Source of the DNA: CAYQPF01 sp964419225
GTDB taxonomy: Bacteria; Cloacimonadota; Cloacimonadia; Cloacimonadales; CAYQPF01
Assembly (NCBI GenBank): GCA_964419225.1
Contig: CAYQPF010000130.1
Span: forward strand, 1 to 14,580
Direction: 5' to 3'
DNA length: 14,580 nucleotides
Part shown: positions 1-9,029 of the stretch, one piece after another
Position numbering within the stretch: position 1 is the first letter of the stretch
Layout: each line of letters opens with the position of its first letter
The notes under the pieces: generated by a model
The model's input: only the letters and a program-made list of their open reading frames with translations
The model's database searches: none
What the model was told of the DNA's origin: nothing
Program-made: the position numbers and the translations under genes

Positions 1-1215
1 GTAGGCAGAACTGTATTCCTGCATGATTTCTTTTATAGAGACATTAGTATCTATCGTGGATTGACCGGAATAATCATCGTCTCCTACTAACAGATTTCTG
101 TTATACCATTCAGGTAATCCCATATAAGGTGACTTCTCAGATAACTTTATCTTGGCAAAAATGGTAAGTAATTGCGAAACACTATCCACGGGAAGTCGCC
201 CGATAATAACATCACCCAACAGATCACTACCTGATAAATGCGTATAAGGATAATCCCCGGCACCATCAAAATAACCATAATTTGTGTAGTATGTCGGGAT
301 AACATAAGGTGTACCATTATCAGCATTACCTACTAAAATCACAAATTCGGGAGGATTTGCCCAAGTATCAAAAGCATTTTGAATATAAGCTTTAATGGAA
401 GTTGTCGAAGTCCCGGTTTGTAAACTAGAAGCCAAATGCACTTCGAATCCCTTCTGCCTCTTCCAGGTTGCAATTTGTTCAACTGCTGACTGTAAATTAG
501 CGTCATTCTTGTGAATAAACAGAATACAGGGTTGTTGGTATTCCGGCAGTTCATCCCTGATCTGATCATAGTTTAAAACTAAAGCTGAATATAAATTTTC
601 AAACCGACGGGAAATCTTCGCTTTGCTTGTATATCCCGATAATTGATTGAAATGGACTCTGATCTTAATTTTATCATATACTTTCAACTCCTTTGTCTGC
701 CCATTATAGACGAAAGGTTGAATTTTTAAATTTACAATATTCAAATCTCGGATAACAGACTTCTCACTCAGAATAACATTTTTTTGAGGATAGCTTTCAC
801 CTTTGCTATAATAATCTTTGTTAATTGCCAAACTCATCCCGGTCTTTACTTCCGTTTCGTCCTGAGATGGAAACACCTGGTAATTACTGTAAGTTTTTTC
901 TGTTGATGAAATCTGCTCAAAACTCACTTCTCCCTCAACCGGTACTGCCAGCATGGTCGCAAATACAGGCAATTCCGGCAAACCCTTAGCTAATAAATAG
1001 GTGGCCTCAGGATGAGATATTCTCTTGTAGGCTATACCTTTAGAATAAAATTCTGTCTCTGTAAATTGGGACAGATTAAACTCGATATCCATATAACCTG
1101 ATTTCTTTTCTATTACCCTGAAAAGATCTTTACTACCGTTAAGCGTTACTTCTCTCGCTAATACCGTAGTACTAATAATCACTAAAACTAAAAACAAAAT
1201 CACTACTTTTTTCAT
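1..1215 (-). CDS. Secreted gingipain-like peptidase (family C25), N-terminal part; runs off the left edge
   Basis: 405 codons are visible from the ATG at 1215 to the window edge with no stop, so the C-terminus is missing. An AAGGAG ribosome-binding site (1221-1226) lies 5 nt before the ATG. Residues 1-20 form a signal peptide (KK, a hydrophobic stretch, then TTVLA), so the product should cross the inner membrane. Residues about 25-220 resemble the C25 propeptide region. From about residue 230 the catalytic-domain fold begins: CILFIHKNDA, then WKRQKGFEVHLA, FVILVGNADNGTPYVIP near residue 290, a YFDGAGDYPYTHLSGSD block, and GDVIIGRLPV near 333. These match the N-terminal half of the gingipain caspase-like domain. 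The catalytic His and Cys should lie past the edge, so activity cannot be judged. Such proteins usually end in a type IX sorting domain. A sigma-54-type promoter lies just upstream. Family assignment is firm; substrate specificity is unknown. Confidence 0.88.
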   Translation of the reverse strand, partial: MKKVVILFLVLVIISTTVLAREVTLNGSKDLFRVIEKKSGYMDIEFNLSQFTETEFYSKGIAYKRISHPEATYLLAKGLPELPVFATMLAVPVEGEVSFEQISSTEKTYSNYQVFPSQDETEVKTGMSLAINKDYYSKGESYPQKNVILSEKSVIRDLNIVNLKIQPFVYNGQTKELKVYDKIKIRVHFNQLSGYTSKAKISRRFENLYSALVLNYDQIRDELPEYQQPCILFIHKNDANLQSAVEQIATWKRQKGFEVHLASSLQTGTSTTSIKAYIQNAFDTWANPPEFVILVGNADNGTPYVIPTYYTNYGYFDGAGDYPYTHLSGSDLLGDVIIGRLPVDSVSQLLTIFAKIKLSEKSPYMGLPEWYNRNLLVGDDDYSGQSTIDTNVSIKEIMQEYSSAY

Positions 1216-1252
1216 GATCACTCCTTGAAAATTAGATTCATACCATACTTAG

Positions 1253-1268
1253 AGCAAGATATGTTCCA
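1253..1268 (-). promoter_or_regulatory. Sigma-54-type (-24/-12) promoter of the C25 peptidase gene
   Basis: The minus strand reads TGGAACATATCTTGCT. The GG and GC doublets are separated by exactly 10 nt, as sigma-54 requires. The -12 half matches TTGCW fully and the -24 half keeps TGG and AC of TGGCACG. The predicted start near 1242 leaves a leader of about 27 nt that contains the AAGGAG site. From the GC to the ATG there are 38 nt, the same as at the second such site in this window (9385-9400). I saw no clear enhancer dyad or IHF site for this copy. Confidence 0.6.
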
Positions 1269-1347
1269 AATATAAATCATCGTTCAACTTACTGTCTTTT
1301 TCTTTCGGCATCTGGGTCATGATTAAGTAACTGAGGAATTATACGTA

Positions 1348-1531
1348 CCAGTTTAACCCGAATATTGCAGTAGATCTTTATTACCTGACTGAAGCTAATG
1401 TACTTGAATGACTTACAATCTCACTCACCATATATTTATTACTTAACCTCGTTCAATTGCAAGCCCTCAAGTAACATGATCTTCGACTCAGTTTGCAAAC
1501 CTCTACTGCAAAATCCGGGTTTAAAATCTGG
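1348..1531. repeat. Long imperfect inverted repeat (arms about 70 nt) between the giant gene and the peptidase gene
   Basis: The left arm (about 1348-1419) aligns with the reverse complement of the right arm (about 1456-1531) at roughly three quarters identity with a few 1-2 nt gaps. Shared blocks in order are CCAG, TTTAA, CCCG, TTGCAGTAGA (10 nt identical), TTT, CTGA, GAAG, ATG, TACTTGA, CTT and CAAT. The unpaired centre is about 36 nt (1420-1455). More of the mismatches would be G-U pairs in minus-strand RNA than in plus-strand RNA, which weakly favours a folded minus-strand transcript. The ends are CCAG and CTGG, each with TA at or one base from the border. It may be a decayed MITE-like element or a structured RNA between the genes. 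DNA at 1270-1347 shows nothing else that I recognise. Confidence 0.55.
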
Positions 1532-1573
1532 CTATAAATAAATAGGGCTGACATGTGAGTCAGCCCGTGCAAA
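1511..1573 (+). repeat. Dispersed palindromic repeat, copy A (two adjacent hairpins)
   Basis: The core at 1545-1566 is an 8-bp inverted repeat, GGGCTGAC and GTCAGCCC, around a 6-nt loop ATGTGA. Just before it, CCGGGT (1516-1521) and ATCTGG (1526-1531) form a second hairpin with two G-T pairs. The same two-hairpin order recurs at 9734-9789 (copy B) in the same orientation, with the core differing at two loop positions. The first hairpin overlaps the right end of the long inverted repeat. This is typical of REP-like intergenic elements. Confidence 0.65.
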
Positions 1574-1612
1574 ATATGCTTGGTGCAAATCATTTTAAGT
1601 TCGTATCAAATG

Positions 1613-1646
1613 ACTAGAGGAGACAAGAATATCAAGCTCCTCTAGT
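1613..1646 (-). terminator. Hairpin downstream of the giant gene, possible terminator
   Basis: ACTAGAGGAG (1613-1622) and CTCCTCTAGT (1637-1646) form a perfect 10-bp stem with a 14-nt loop, 32 nt beyond the stop codon of the giant gene. There is no strong T-run on the minus-strand side (only TTT a few bases on), so it may stabilise the 3' end or act as a weak terminator and not as a classical intrinsic terminator. Confidence 0.45.
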
Positions 1647-1678
1647 ATGAAACCTGCAATATATGCTGCATGCTAATG

Positions 1679-4600
1679 CTATTTGAGCATCATCATTTTC
1701 CTGATGGAATGGTATTTACCGGCTGACATTCTGCAAAAATATATTCCGGTTCCAACATTCTTACCAAAGCTATCGTTACCATTCCAAATGAGTCTGTAAC
1801 TGCCTTTGTTTTGACTGCCATTGATCAAAGTCTTTACCAACTGCCCTTTAACATTATATATTTCAATTTTGACATGACTTTCTGTACTCAGACTGTAACT
1901 GATCCAGGTTGAAGGATTGAATGGATTGGGATAATTACTCTTCAGTAAAGTGCTTAGTTCTATTTCAGGAGGAGCAATACCATTCTCAGTCTTGACCTTT
2001 ACCGGTCCGTAGAACTGAGTACTACTATCGATATTTACATTTTCCAGCCAGTAATAATATGTTGTTTCTGGTTCAATTTCAGCATCCTCTGCCGTATATG
2101 TGGTGGAAGTTCCGGATACAGTTCCGTTGATAATCATTTCAGGAGTTATTTTCACAGCCCCGGAGAGGACATTATCTGTCCCTCTATAGATATTGAACCC
2201 CTGATTTCCGGTTTCTGATTCCGTTGTCCAGGTCAGTTGAACAGCGTTAAGTTCGTTTGATTCAGTATAAACCGCCGTAAACAGGGACAGGGTTACGGGC
2301 AAGGTCTGATCCAGATTGGAGATGGTCCATAGTTTACTTCCCATGGATGTTCCATTCAGATTGGATAGCCCTGATATCAGAATTTCTTTGTTTGATCCGT
2401 TAATTACCGGTGAATAAATTCCGGCAAGATACCAGTTAGCACCTCCGCCCTGATTTTTCCACCAAACTTTTACTTCACCGTCAACTGTAAGACCAGAAGG
2501 ATAACAGAAAGTTATATCGAGTTCACCGCTGTTTGAAGAAGAAGTTGTCCAGGTTCTGGGAATACTGGATCCTGTAGGAAAAACGTTGGGTGTAGAAGCA
2601 TCCAGAGATACTTCCAATGCATTCAAAGAAGCATTCCCGGTTATTCTGAAATCACTTTGACCCAGAGTTAAAGTATTCTCAGCAAAGACGAGTGTGCCGG
2701 TACTTAGGTTCAGATTGTCAACACTGATATCACCGGATAAAGTACAAACAGCACCTTCGGCTATGGTCAGATCCGGATAATCCCCTCCCGGAAGATTTAC
2801 TGTACCTGTGACTGTAAATGCATATTCATAAGCTCCCATATCAGGATTATCTGCATTCCTCAAACTGCCGTCCAAATCGTTCAAAACTTCAGAAATTGGT
2901 ACAGCTGCATTCATTCCAGCCGGTAACTCACTAAAGGTTGCGACTATATGTAAATCAGTACTGCTGATGAAAAGAGGATTCCCGCTTACAGAATTAAGAT
3001 CCTGACTTGTTGCCGTCTGCCATTCTGTAAGATTAAGTTTGTCTGATTCCAGATAACCAAATCTCCCCTGCGAAGCAGAAGGTAATGTATAATAATTGTT
3101 ATAGTTGATTTGAGTAAAATTAGTACTAGCAGTTAATGAGTAAACCGCATAATTATATGAGGTATAATCTCCGGGACCAACATTTCTCAGCGTATTGGCA
3201 AAAATATTGTTTCTGATATCCAGGTTGGTAATGCCGGCAGAATTTAAAAGAAAAGCTGCTGTTAAAATCTGACCAGGTCTGTTATAAGTTCCGCTTAGAT
3301 TAACGCTGTTATAGTATATTTTCAATCCTCCAGTATTGCCGTTGACAACAAATCCGTTCAAAGAACCCCAACTGAAATTGTATGCCCCTGCACCCAGAAT
3401 AGAATGAATGATATTATTAGCAATAAGCAGAGAACTTGCAGCAACTCCTGTATTAATATAAAGTCCGCAACTCCCGTTACTGTTTGCTCCGGTATAAGCT
3501 ATATTCTCTATTTTGTTCCTTACAATAGATGTGGAAACCGTTCCCTCCAGCACAGCAATACCAGTCGGGTAATCAAAATCACCGGGAAATCCTGAAACAA
3601 TATTGAAAATTCTATTACAGGAAATTTGACTGTTTTCCGCCTGTGTTACTCTGATTCCTCCACAACCTATGTAATCTGTGGCAAGATCACTTCCTATAGT
3701 ATTACCGGAAATGATCAGATTACTGCATAATCCTGAAGAAGAACCTGTAACATGGATTCCCCATCCTGATTTAGTGATTACATTATTAACGAGAGTAAGA
3801 TTATCATTATTGGCTCCTTCTGAACCAATTATTGCTCCTCCTGCTAAGATTCCATATGTGTCCAGGGCAGCTACACCATTAGAAAAGGAACAATTTTTCA
3901 CAGTTATCCCATTAGTGGGTGCAACTATTTGTAAGGCAGCAAAGACTCCCGAAGTCCTGGTATTTTGCATCAGGAGATGATTCCCGTTATCAGTTCCCGA
4001 ACCATCAAGTATGAAGTAATTGGTTCCATTCAAAACCATTAATGCCCCACTGCTCGATCCGGAGATCTGGACATCCGAATTATTCGCTGTTTTCAAAGTA
4101 ATTGTATTGATAATACCTGTGCCTGTAACATTGTTCAGAACAAGAGGAAAGTCTTCTGCACTGCTGTTGTAATCAGATGCTAAGGTCAGAATCACAGGTG
4201 CATTGATTCCCAGACTATTCAAGGCTGCAAAAGCTTCACTCAGATTCAGAAAATCTGTGGAACTGTTTCCAATAGTATAAATCCCACCCATAGGAGATGA
4301 TATATCACAATTTCCTGCAGGATCTGTTACTGCCGGGGTGCGGGTTATACCGCCAATAGTCAGCGAAGAGCAGGATGCATCAAGTGAATGACCAATTACT
4401 GCACTTGCCGAAACATCGTAAGCCAGCCAGAAATAGTTATCTCCTTCGAGCAGTACCTGTGCTCCTGAAATAGTCAAGGGCTCTCTGTAATACTGCCTTT
4501 TTACACGGTTAGTCCTGATTTGACTGTCCTGGTGTAATCCCTTAGCCGGGGTTACAGTTCCAAACAGTGTAGCTGTTCCGAATACATCAGAACCACCTGT

Positions 4601-7600
4601 ATAATAAATTTTAGCTGAAGTAATATCTGATAACTGCATCAAGCTTCCTGTTGCAATATCCAACTGAGTTAAGGTTGGAGCACTTTGATTTCCGTCTGTC
4701 GTTACCTTTATTCCTATGATTGGCAAATCACTTACTCCCAAAGGTGTTTTGACTATGCCTGATTGAAAAACCGTACTCGTCTGATAACTCATAGCTCCTG
4801 CAAGAGAGATCCTGATATCATCCAGAGCTATTGGAGCATCTCCGCTGTAATTGTTGTTAGTCCATTCGAAATACAATCTCTTTGTGGTTGATAAAAACTG
4901 ACTGCCAAATGTAATATCATACAATGCCCAGTCTGTTCCTATAGCCGGAGTATATGTAACCTGGTAATCTTCAAAGTCATAACCCTGCACCGGAGTATTA
5001 GTGGTATCGGCTAGTCCGATAATCAGATAATCATTCGGATCATTACTGCAATTTTTTCCGTAAAATGTCAAATGCACTGTCCCGCTGGCAGGAAATTGTA
5101 TGTCTCTGAAAAAATAAGCCCGTGAAGCAGCCCAGTTAAAATAGGTAAAAGTACTTCCCTCTGTATTGGAAATATATAAAGAGTTCAAACCATAATGTGC
5201 TGTGGCATTCCCGGCACACCATTTGTTCCCGTACGCCAGATTGACCAGATTCCAATTACTCCCTGTACCGGTTTCAAAATTATCTGCAAAAGGTAAAGTC
5301 ACAATAGGACTTAATATGATCATTTTGCTTCCATATACAGTAGTTGTACCGGGTACATATTGTTCACCAAGTGTAATTGCAGTACATTGTGCATCGATCC
5401 TGTTTCCGGGGACAGCCGAAGATGTAATATCAAAAGTCAGCCAGAAATAGTTTTCACCATCAAGCAAGACCTGAGATCCATTGATAACAAAATCAGTTAA
5501 AGTTGGATTCGAAACTGTTGTTCCATATTGATTCACAGAAGCAAAAGTGCTGGAATTCCCTGTATAAAAGATCCTGGCATTTTTGATAGCTGAAGCACTC
5601 GTTGTTCCATTAGCATTGACAGTCAGCTGCGTTAAATCAAGAATATTTACATTTCCTGAAACATTTATTTTGATTCCTATTACCATTGCATTTACAGCAC
5701 CTTTGACAATGTTTGTCGTTAGATCCTGGGTCACTGTACTGGACTCATAGACCATAGGTACCGCAGATTGACCGATCACAAAATAATCCATATTCGTTAC
5801 TGTAGCTGATATTGTCGATCCACTTACCAAGGAATTGTTCAGATAATCATAAATTCCGGTTTTTGTGGAAGAATGCGTAATAAGCTTCGTTGTCGGCATA
5901 CTCGCAGTTTCATACAATTTCAGAGTACTGCTGACGAAATTGCCTGCCCCGGAAGTCAAAGAGGTTTGCCAATATCTGTTCGTATTCAGAGAATATACTC
6001 CTGTACCCAAAGTACCGCCACAGTTGGCATCAAAAACCTCTGCCTTGATACTAACCGGACCTGTTGCTGATATAACCGGTGATATAAGCTCAAAAGGTGT
6101 ATAGTTGGCTTTGCCGAGTGGGAACAGATATGTACCCGTAGAAGTTGAAGCTGCAAATACTCTTGTTAAAGGCCCTGAAACCTGCCCATTCGTACGGCTG
6201 ACACTACCGGCAGAAGTTCCCGTTATTGTCAGCAGATTTGTGTCTGTGGTAGTTAAAGCACCGGATGTAAGTACCAATGCTCCTGCTGAAAGCGGAGTAC
6301 TAAGGATGATTCCCGCAGGATTATTAATGGTCAGAGTTCCGGAAATAGTAGCAGGCAATTCCTGGCCGGTACTGATTTGTGAACTTCCCTGATAAGTATA
6401 ATTAACCAGCCCTGATCCAAAAACCTGATTGGGAGCATAGTAGAAAGTTCCTCCCCCACAGGACATATTGAAACCACCGGTACTGGAACCGCCCAAAGTT
6501 AAATCAACAGCTTTCAAGACACCTGACAAAAGATTCAGTGTGCCAGAAGTTGCAGATCCGCTGCTTACTGTTATTCCGGAAGGCAAATTTACAATTCCTC
6601 CCGCATATGTATTGTTAATTGTTAGTTGAGGAATCACCGAACCTGTCAGGGTTTGCACACTCAAAGTCTGACTTCCCGTCGAACTGCAGAAACTCAATTC
6701 TGATGTGCCTGCTGTGTTCACAGTCAGCGTACCTGCCGGCATTGTGATATTTCCGGGATAACTGCTGTTTGAACCTGCCATTTCTAATCGGTAAATCCCT
6801 GCCTGAACTGTTCCGCTTCCTGCTGAAGTAAGGTTCCCATAAATACTTGTATTCCCGCTTAAAATCATATTATGATTCGCTGTAGTATTATCAATCACCG
6901 TATTGGGAAGACTTCCCGCAACATAGAATGTCTGAGCGGTTCCCGAAGAAGAGTTTCCAAATTGAAGAAGCCCGCCTGTTATTGTTACATTTTGTGAAAT
7001 ATTCCTAAAATCATAACAGGCTCCGCCGGTATTCGGTTTTGGTACAACTATGGTACCCCCGCTCATATTAAAGGAAACTGAACTCTCCGTTATTCCAAAA
7101 CTGGATGCACCATAAACGGAACTCCCAAAAGTATTTACCTTTACAGTTCCCCCAGTTTGCTGATAAGTACAATACTCTGAAATACTGAAATATCCTCCTA
7201 TATTTAAAGAACCGCCCTCAATGAGGTATTTCGACCTGTATCCGCTGTTCAAGTATTGATTCGAACCAGTCCCGATATTCATTGTACCACTGCTTATTCT
7301 CAACAAGCCTGAACAAGTAGATGAGCCACTAAGTCCGGTCAGTGTGAAATTGGGGTTATCAAGCCATAGCCCGCCTAGTTCAGGTATAGAATAGTATGGA
7401 GCTGAATATACTGGTGAAGACATTGTATATGTTCCACTTATCTTAAGAGTTCCAGAATTATGACCTAAAAAGCCTTCTGTATTCCCCCCCTGAGTCGTAA
7501 AACTTCTCGTTATATTGAGAATTGGCTGTGCTTCTGTCGAATAACACGGGATGTCTCCCTTATTAAGATAAATCTGAGAAAAATCACATACTGTTCCCGT

Positions 7601-9019
7601 TCCGCTGATAGTGGAATTTTGTTTTCCTGCAAAATATAATCTTATTTTGGCTGTTGATGAATTATAAAAATCCAGATTCCCGTTTACTGTAAGATTACCT
7701 GCTCCTAATGCTGTCGGATAATTCCCGCCAATATAAACATAATTTTCCCTGGTACTGCTGCCGCAATTAAAAGTTCCCGTTGAAGTTATATCAACAGAAT
7801 TCAAAACTGTTAGTGTTCTGTTTGTAGTACCACTGAACCCTAAAGTCCCGTTAACAGTTAAATTATAGCAGGTGGCATCTGCATTTATGGCAATCGTATG
7901 ACCGACATTAATTGTTACATTGTCAGAATTTGTCGGAACACCTGAGGGACTCCAATTGCCGGCATTGTTCCAGTCCCCTGTAGATACAGAATACTTATAA
8001 CGCTGATCAAGTGTGCTGGTAACAAATGTGGCTGCAAATCCTAACTGCCCTTCCGTAGCCGCATAGACTTGCCAGTAATAACCTGTTTCCGGCAAAAGTG
8101 TTTCCGTCTGATCATAAGCCTGCGAATTTGCCGGCACAGTGGCAACATAGCGATATGTCACCCCCAGATCATCAGAACGATAGATCACATAACTGCACTC
8201 ATTCCAGGCATTGTCTGTCCAATTCAAAGTCATATCTGTAGCCGTAACACTGGAATACCCGACTACCGTAGGAGTTTGGGCTACAATATTATTTGGCCGG
8301 AAAGAATAATATCTTCTGCTGCCATCCTGTGTACTGCTCAATATAGCTGTATTGGCAACTGTTAAATAGTAATATCCTGCTGTAGATCCATTTGACGCTG
8401 TTAGCATATCGGAATTTATCGATTTAACTTTGTTTGTCGTATTACTGGAAGAAATGTAAGTACTTGCAGAACTGCCGGTCTCTCCGTTAGTATTGATGTT
8501 GCCATAAATGAAGGTGATATTTGCATTACTTTCCTCCAAAGTAGCCTGGATCGTGCTTCCAATTCCTGTGGTTACATACCACGTATTAGGAATTCGCAGA
8601 TCCTTCCATTCCACCACTAAAGTCCGGTTGGGAGCCTCTCCAGTTATCTTGTAATGCACTTTTCCCGTACTTATTATTCTGTTACTGCCTGAAATCGGAA
8701 CAATCAACGGACAATTTACCGAAGGACCTCCCACAGTATTATCTATGATTGTACTACCTAAACGCATTTGACCCGAGGAATTTACACTGAATTTCGTATA
8801 TGGTGTTCCCATAAAACAAAAACTGAATCCGATATCCGTTATTCCGGAAGTAATATCAGAATTTGCTCCTGAAATCAAAGTTGTTGTTCCACTGCTCATA
8901 TCGACTAATGAACCCGTATTGTCCGTCGAAAAATTATAAGCTGCTGTGGTTTGTGCACCTAAATTGATCAGGGATATAAATCCCACAATTATGAAAACAA
9001 ACAGCATTCTTCTTTTCAT
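1679..9019 (-). CDS. Giant secreted multidomain beta-rich protein with type IX-style C-terminal sorting domain
   Basis: The product has 2446 residues. Start: ATG with AAGGAG (9026-9031) 6 nt upstream. Residues 1-22 are a signal peptide ending NLGA before Gln23. Then come a beta-rich N-terminal domain (about 25-245), a fibronectin type III-like domain (248-335) and a GDWNNAGNWSPSGVP module near 344 that opens a long run of Gly/Ser/Thr/Asn-rich beta repeats to about 1085. A BNR_assoc_N-like domain (1088-1230), a cleaved-adhesin/jelly-roll domain (1239-1406) and a second BNR_assoc_N-like domain (1410-1568) follow. A right-handed beta-helix with PbH1-type repeats spans about 1576-2064, and a fibronectin-like region lies at about 2238-2345. 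The last 89 residues, from SNYPNPFNPS, match a Por-secretion (type IX) sorting domain. It is probably exported to the surface or medium as an adhesin or polymer-binding protein; I see no catalytic motif. Domain edges are approximate. It shares a transcription unit with the 105-codon gene upstream. Confidence 0.9.
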   Translation of the reverse strand: MKRRMLFVFIIVGFISLINLGAQTTAAYNFSTDNTGSLVDMSSGTTTLISGANSDITSGITDIGFSFCFMGTPYTKFSVNSSGQMRLGSTIIDNTVGGPSVNCPLIVPISGSNRIISTGKVHYKITGEAPNRTLVVEWKDLRIPNTWYVTTGIGSTIQATLEESNANITFIYGNINTNGETGSSASTYISSSNTTNKVKSINSDMLTASNGSTAGYYYLTVANTAILSSTQDGSRRYYSFRPNNIVAQTPTVVGYSSVTATDMTLNWTDNAWNECSYVIYRSDDLGVTYRYVATVPANSQAYDQTETLLPETGYYWQVYAATEGQLGFAATFVTSTLDQRYKYSVSTGDWNNAGNWSPSGVPTNSDNVTINVGHTIAINADATCYNLTVNGTLGFSGTTNRTLTVLNSVDITSTGTFNCGSSTRENYVYIGGNYPTALGAGNLTVNGNLDFYNSSTAKIRLYFAGKQNSTISGTGTVCDFSQIYLNKGDIPCYSTEAQPILNITRSFTTQGGNTEGFLGHNSGTLKISGTYTMSSPVYSAPYYSIPELGGLWLDNPNFTLTGLSGSSTCSGLLRISSGTMNIGTGSNQYLNSGYRSKYLIEGGSLNIGGYFSISEYCTYQQTGGTVKVNTFGSSVYGASSFGITESSVSFNMSGGTIVVPKPNTGGACYDFRNISQNVTITGGLLQFGNSSSGTAQTFYVAGSLPNTVIDNTTANHNMILSGNTSIYGNLTSAGSGTVQAGIYRLEMAGSNSSYPGNITMPAGTLTVNTAGTSELSFCSSTGSQTLSVQTLTGSVIPQLTINNTYAGGIVNLPSGITVSSGSATSGTLNLLSGVLKAVDLTLGGSSTGGFNMSCGGGTFYYAPNQVFGSGLVNYTYQGSSQISTGQELPATISGTLTINNPAGIILSTPLSAGALVLTSGALTTTDTNLLTITGTSAGSVSRTNGQVSGPLTRVFAASTSTGTYLFPLGKANYTPFELISPVISATGPVSIKAEVFDANCGGTLGTGVYSLNTNRYWQTSLTSGAGNFVSSTLKLYETASMPTTKLITHSSTKTGIYDYLNNSLVSGSTISATVTNMDYFVIGQSAVPMVYESSTVTQDLTTNIVKGAVNAMVIGIKINVSGNVNILDLTQLTVNANGTTSASAIKNARIFYTGNSSTFASVNQYGTTVSNPTLTDFVINGSQVLLDGENYFWLTFDITSSAVPGNRIDAQCTAITLGEQYVPGTTTVYGSKMIILSPIVTLPFADNFETGTGSNWNLVNLAYGNKWCAGNATAHYGLNSLYISNTEGSTFTYFNWAASRAYFFRDIQFPASGTVHLTFYGKNCSNDPNDYLIIGLADTTNTPVQGYDFEDYQVTYTPAIGTDWALYDITFGSQFLSTTKRLYFEWTNNNYSGDAPIALDDIRISLAGAMSYQTSTVFQSGIVKTPLGVSDLPIIGIKVTTDGNQSAPTLTQLDIATGSLMQLSDITSAKIYYTGGSDVFGTATLFGTVTPAKGLHQDSQIRTNRVKRQYYREPLTISGAQVLLEGDNYFWLAYDVSASAVIGHSLDASCSSLTIGGITRTPAVTDPAGNCDISSPMGGIYTIGNSSTDFLNLSEAFAALNSLGINAPVILTLASDYNSSAEDFPLVLNNVTGTGIINTITLKTANNSDVQISGSSSGALMVLNGTNYFILDGSGTDNGNHLLMQNTRTSGVFAALQIVAPTNGITVKNCSFSNGVAALDTYGILAGGAIIGSEGANNDNLTLVNNVITKSGWGIHVTGSSSGLCSNLIISGNTIGSDLATDYIGCGGIRVTQAENSQISCNRIFNIVSGFPGDFDYPTGIAVLEGTVSTSIVRNKIENIAYTGANSNGSCGLYINTGVAASSLLIANNIIHSILGAGAYNFSWGSLNGFVVNGNTGGLKIYYNSVNLSGTYNRPGQILTAAFLLNSAGITNLDIRNNIFANTLRNVGPGDYTSYNYAVYSLTASTNFTQINYNNYYTLPSASQGRFGYLESDKLNLTEWQTATSQDLNSVSGNPLFISSTDLHIVATFSELPAGMNAAVPISEVLNDLDGSLRNADNPDMGAYEYAFTVTGTVNLPGGDYPDLTIAEGAVCTLSGDISVDNLNLSTGTLVFAENTLTLGQSDFRITGNASLNALEVSLDASTPNVFPTGSSIPRTWTTSSSNSGELDITFCYPSGLTVDGEVKVWWKNQGGGANWYLAGIYSPVINGSNKEILISGLSNLNGTSMGSKLWTISNLDQTLPVTLSLFTAVYTESNELNAVQLTWTTESETGNQGFNIYRGTDNVLSGAVKITPEMIINGTVSGTSTTYTAEDAEIEPETTYYYWLENVNIDSSTQFYGPVKVKTENGIAPPEIELSTLLKSNYPNPFNPSTWISYSLSTESHVKIEIYNVKGQLVKTLINGSQNKGSYRLIWNGNDSFGKNVGTGIYFCRMSAGKYHSIRKMMMLK

Positions 9020-9029
9020 GCTTTACTCC

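Noticed and set aside
339..569. 76-codon minus-strand frame inside the peptidase gene
   Set aside because: It overlaps the confirmed peptidase frame on the same strand in another phase and has no family features.
1230..1250. TATGAA-like -10 element for a sigma-70 promoter of the peptidase gene
   Set aside because: No acceptable -35 element lies at 16-18 nt, while a much better sigma-54 match overlaps the same region.
3404..8365. Open frames on the plus strand inside the giant gene
   Set aside because: They are short, lack ribosome-binding sites and recognisable products, and are antisense shadows of a strongly supported coding frame.
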